A DNA stretch of 7,636 nucleotides from positions 1 to 7,636 of the forward strand of contig OMQI01000181.1 in assembly GCA_900313185.1 (NCBI GenBank). Direction: 5' to 3'. The position numbers and the translations under genes are program-made. Source of the stretch: an uncultured Rhodospirillaceae bacterium (GTDB lineage: Bacteria > Pseudomonadota > Alphaproteobacteria > RF32 > CAG-239). The notes under the pieces are model-generated. The model was not told the origin of the DNA, did no database searches, and worked only from the letters and a program-made list of their open reading frames with translations. Below, in pieces: positions 6,573 to 7,636 of the stretch (positions within the stretch are counted from its first letter, which is position 1; every line of letters begins with the position of its first letter).

Positions 6573-7301
6573 TTAATTCTCGAGGAGTTCTTCTTTAGTT
6601 ACTTCCAAATAAGATTTTCCGGCATTGTCTCTAATATCAATATCAGCTCCGGCGGCCAAGAGTTTGCTGCTTATTTTATCCCCACCGAGAAGCTCTCCAT
6701 AAAACAAAGCAGTGCGACCTTTGCGATCTCGGGCATTTATTTGTGCGCCTGACTTTAATAAAATATCAATTATATCGGTATTCCAAGAATTGGTAACTGC
6801 ATTCATCAAAGGTGTTCCAAAAGGTGTTTCCTGATTTACGTCGGCACCTTCATCAATAAGCATTGTCAACATTTTCTGTGCTATATTCATTTGATGTGCT
6901 ATGTATTTTTGCAGTTTAAATTCATTGGCACGGCTTTGGGTATAACCTTTAGAATTATTTAAAATTTTCTCGGCTTTTTGTTGCAATTTTCCAGCTCTGG
7001 AAGTGGCAATAATCAATGGCGTCATACCGTTTTCCGCCGATGGTGCATTAACATCGGCGCCGGCATCTATCAGTTTTTTAGCAATATCCAAACGATTTTG
7101 TATCAGTGCGATATACAAAGGAGTATTGCCGTTTTCATCACGGGAATTTACTTCAAAGCCCTGCTCAATAAAATTTTCCATTGCCGTAACATCATCATTT
7201 TTGATGGCATTTTTAACATTTTCATCATTAATATCTAAAGCAAAGACATTAGAAATATTAAAGGCGATTATCAAAAAAGCGATTACAGAAAAAAATTTCA
7301 T
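6573..7301 (-). CDS. Sec-exported ankyrin-repeat protein
   Basis: A 242-residue protein with a clear signal peptide (1-21, cleavage after VFA), so it should reach the periplasm or beyond. It carries about five ankyrin repeats. A degenerate first repeat lies at about 28-53, followed by repeats at 55-86 (NGNTPLYIAL, IDAGADVNA), 90-157 (NGMTPLIIAT ... LIDEGADVNQ), 158-190 (FGTPLMNAV, LLKSGAQINA) and 191-223 (KGRTALFYG, LLAAGADIDI). A capping fragment, DNAGKSYLEV, follows at 225-234. The third repeat is split by about 35 lysine- and glutamine-rich, probably helical residues (103-137). Ankyrin repeats bind other proteins; the partner is unknown. GGGAGG sits about 7 nt before ATG, a strong ribosome site. 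It has its own candidate promoter at 7332-7360 and lies between tRNA-Arg and hppA on the same strand. Periplasmic scaffold or secreted effector are both possible. Confidence 0.85.
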   Translation of the reverse strand: MKFFSVIAFLIIAFNISNVFALDINDENVKNAIKNDDVTAMENFIEQGFEVNSRDENGNTPLYIALIQNRLDIAKKLIDAGADVNAPSAENGMTPLIIATSRAGKLQQKAEKILNNSKGYTQSRANEFKLQKYIAHQMNIAQKMLTMLIDEGADVNQETPFGTPLMNAVTNSWNTDIIDILLKSGAQINARDRKGRTALFYGELLGGDKISSKLLAAGADIDIRDNAGKSYLEVTKEELLEN

Positions 7302-7331
7302 TACAGCACCTCCCTAAATGCAACTTTGGTT

Positions 7332-7360
7332 AATGTAGCATTCAAAATTATCAATGGCAA
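7332..7360 (-). promoter_or_regulatory. Candidate sigma70-type promoter of the ankyrin gene
   Basis: On the minus strand TTGCCA (-35; 7355-7360) is followed, after exactly 17 bp, by TACATT (-10; 7332-7337). Transcription would begin near 7325, leaving a leader of about 24 nt that includes the GGGAGG ribosome site. The inverted repeat ATCAA / TTGAT (7350-7354 / 7362-7366) is centred on the -35, and ATGTAGC / GCTACAT (7333-7339 / 7377-7383) spans the promoter; either could be an operator. Confidence 0.5.
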
Positions 7361-7391
7361 GTTGATTTGGAAATTACGCTACATAAAAATA

Positions 7392-7421
7392 AAAAGACAG
7401 ATTTAAGGCAATCTGTCTTTT
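7392..7421 (-). terminator. Rho-independent terminator of tRNA-Arg
   Basis: A perfect 12-bp stem (7392-7403 with 7410-7421; core GACAGATT/AATCTGTC) has a 6-nt loop. On the minus strand it ends in TTTTT followed by ATTTTTAT, a good U tract. It starts 5 nt after the CCA end of the tRNA and separates it from the ankyrin gene. Confidence 0.88.
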
Positions 7422-7426
7422 GGATT

Positions 7427-7503
7427 TGGCGTATCCGGCGAGGTTCGAACTCGCAACCTTCAGCGTCGGAGGCTGACACTCTATCCAATTGAGCTACGGA
7501 TAC
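7427..7503 (-). tRNA. tRNA-Arg (anticodon CCG), CCA encoded
   Basis: The minus strand folds into a full cloverleaf of 77 nt. The acceptor stem is GTATCCG/CGGATAC. The D stem is GCTC/GAGT with one G-U pair and a loop containing TTGG. The anticodon stem is TCAGC/GCTGA with loop CTCCGAC, placing CCG at positions 34-36. The variable loop is AGGTT, and the T stem GCGAG/CTCGC carries loop TTCGAAC. The discriminator is G and CCA is encoded in the DNA (7427-7429). Anticodon CCG reads the arginine codon CGG. It has its own promoter and terminator and so is a single-gene unit. Confidence 0.97.
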
Positions 7504-7526
7504 GTGTAGAGCAATAATATCGGCAA

Positions 7527-7544
7527 TTTCCGCATATCCGGAAA
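7527..7544 (-). other. Small hairpin in the tRNA-Arg 5' leader
   Basis: TTTCCG (7527-7532) and CGGAAA (7539-7544) form a perfect 6-bp stem with a 6-nt loop, between the predicted transcription start and the mature tRNA 5' end. It would be removed with the leader by RNase P; a role in processing is possible but not shown. Confidence 0.35.
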
Positions 7545-7556
7545 CATTTTTCCAAA

Positions 7557-7585
7557 TTTCTACATAATTTTACTTGACTTGTCAA
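7557..7585 (-). promoter_or_regulatory. Promoter of tRNA-Arg
   Basis: On the minus strand a consensus -35 TTGACA (7580-7585) is followed after 17 bp by TAGAAA (-10; 7557-7562). Transcription would start near 7550, about 47 nt before the tRNA. The -35 lies inside the near-palindrome TTGACAAGTCAA (7574-7585). Confidence 0.6.
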
Positions 7586-7617
7586 CTAAATGAATGTATT
7601 AACAAGCAACAATATTG

Positions 7618-7632
7618 TTAAATTTAACTTAA
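7618..7632. promoter_or_regulatory. CtrA-box-like TTAA-N7-TTAA
   Basis: TTAA (7618-7621) and TTAA (7629-7632) are separated by exactly 7 bp, the spacing of the alphaproteobacterial CtrA site. The preceding AACAATATTGTT (7608-7619) is a perfect 12-bp palindrome. In DNA this AT-rich such words arise easily by chance, and the gene it might serve lies outside the window or is the tRNA. Confidence 0.2.
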
Positions 7633-7636
7633 GGAA

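Noticed and set aside
1..7636. CRISPR array, insertion sequence or prophage
   Set aside because: No regularly spaced repeats, transposase, terminal repeats or phage genes were found.

Overview
This is an AT-rich window, probably from a Gram-negative bacterium. The evidence for the cell type is two envelope-spanning secretion-type proteins (a TolC-like outer-membrane lipoprotein and a VirB8-like inner-membrane protein) and a second exported protein with a Sec signal. A solitary VirB8 and ankyrin-repeat proteins are common in AT-rich, host-associated Alphaproteobacteria, and one CtrA-like TTAA-N7-TTAA site lies at the right edge. I therefore lean towards that class, but nothing here proves it. 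The standard genetic code reads through all genes.

Layout. Positions 1-429 hold no convincing gene. The stretch is very AT-rich and contains an 11-bp inverted repeat, a cluster of DnaA-box-like words and, at its right end, the terminator of the next gene. At 430-2334 (-) lies a TolC-family outer-membrane lipoprotein whose C-terminus carries an extra Ig/cadherin-like (CADG/He_PIG-type) domain. At 2453-3232 (+), transcribed divergently from it, is a VirB8-like type IV secretion protein. The roughly 120 bp between the two start codons contain two overlapping 8-bp inverted repeats placed around a candidate promoter. Tail-to-tail with the VirB8 gene, and only 5 bp away, is a MarC-family membrane protein at 3238-3849 (-).

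Upstream of marC on the same strand is a membrane-bound proton/sodium-pumping pyrophosphatase (3926-6439). It belongs to a divergent clade that I recall as Bacteroidetes-like. Upstream of that is a Sec-exported ankyrin-repeat protein (6573-7301), and then tRNA-Arg(CCG) with its own promoter and strong terminator (7427-7503). So tRNA, ank, hppA and marC all run leftwards as separate or loosely linked units, with gaps of 76-133 bp between the protein genes.

How they may work together. The pyrophosphatase would use pyrophosphate to energise the inner membrane. The TolC-like and VirB8-like proteins are envelope secretion components that may share one control region. The ankyrin protein carries a signal peptide and so would at least reach the periplasm. 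No complete secretion system is present. The most unusual items are the TolC-CADG fusion, its pairing with an orphan VirB8, the paired inverted repeats between them, and the atypical pyrophosphatase.
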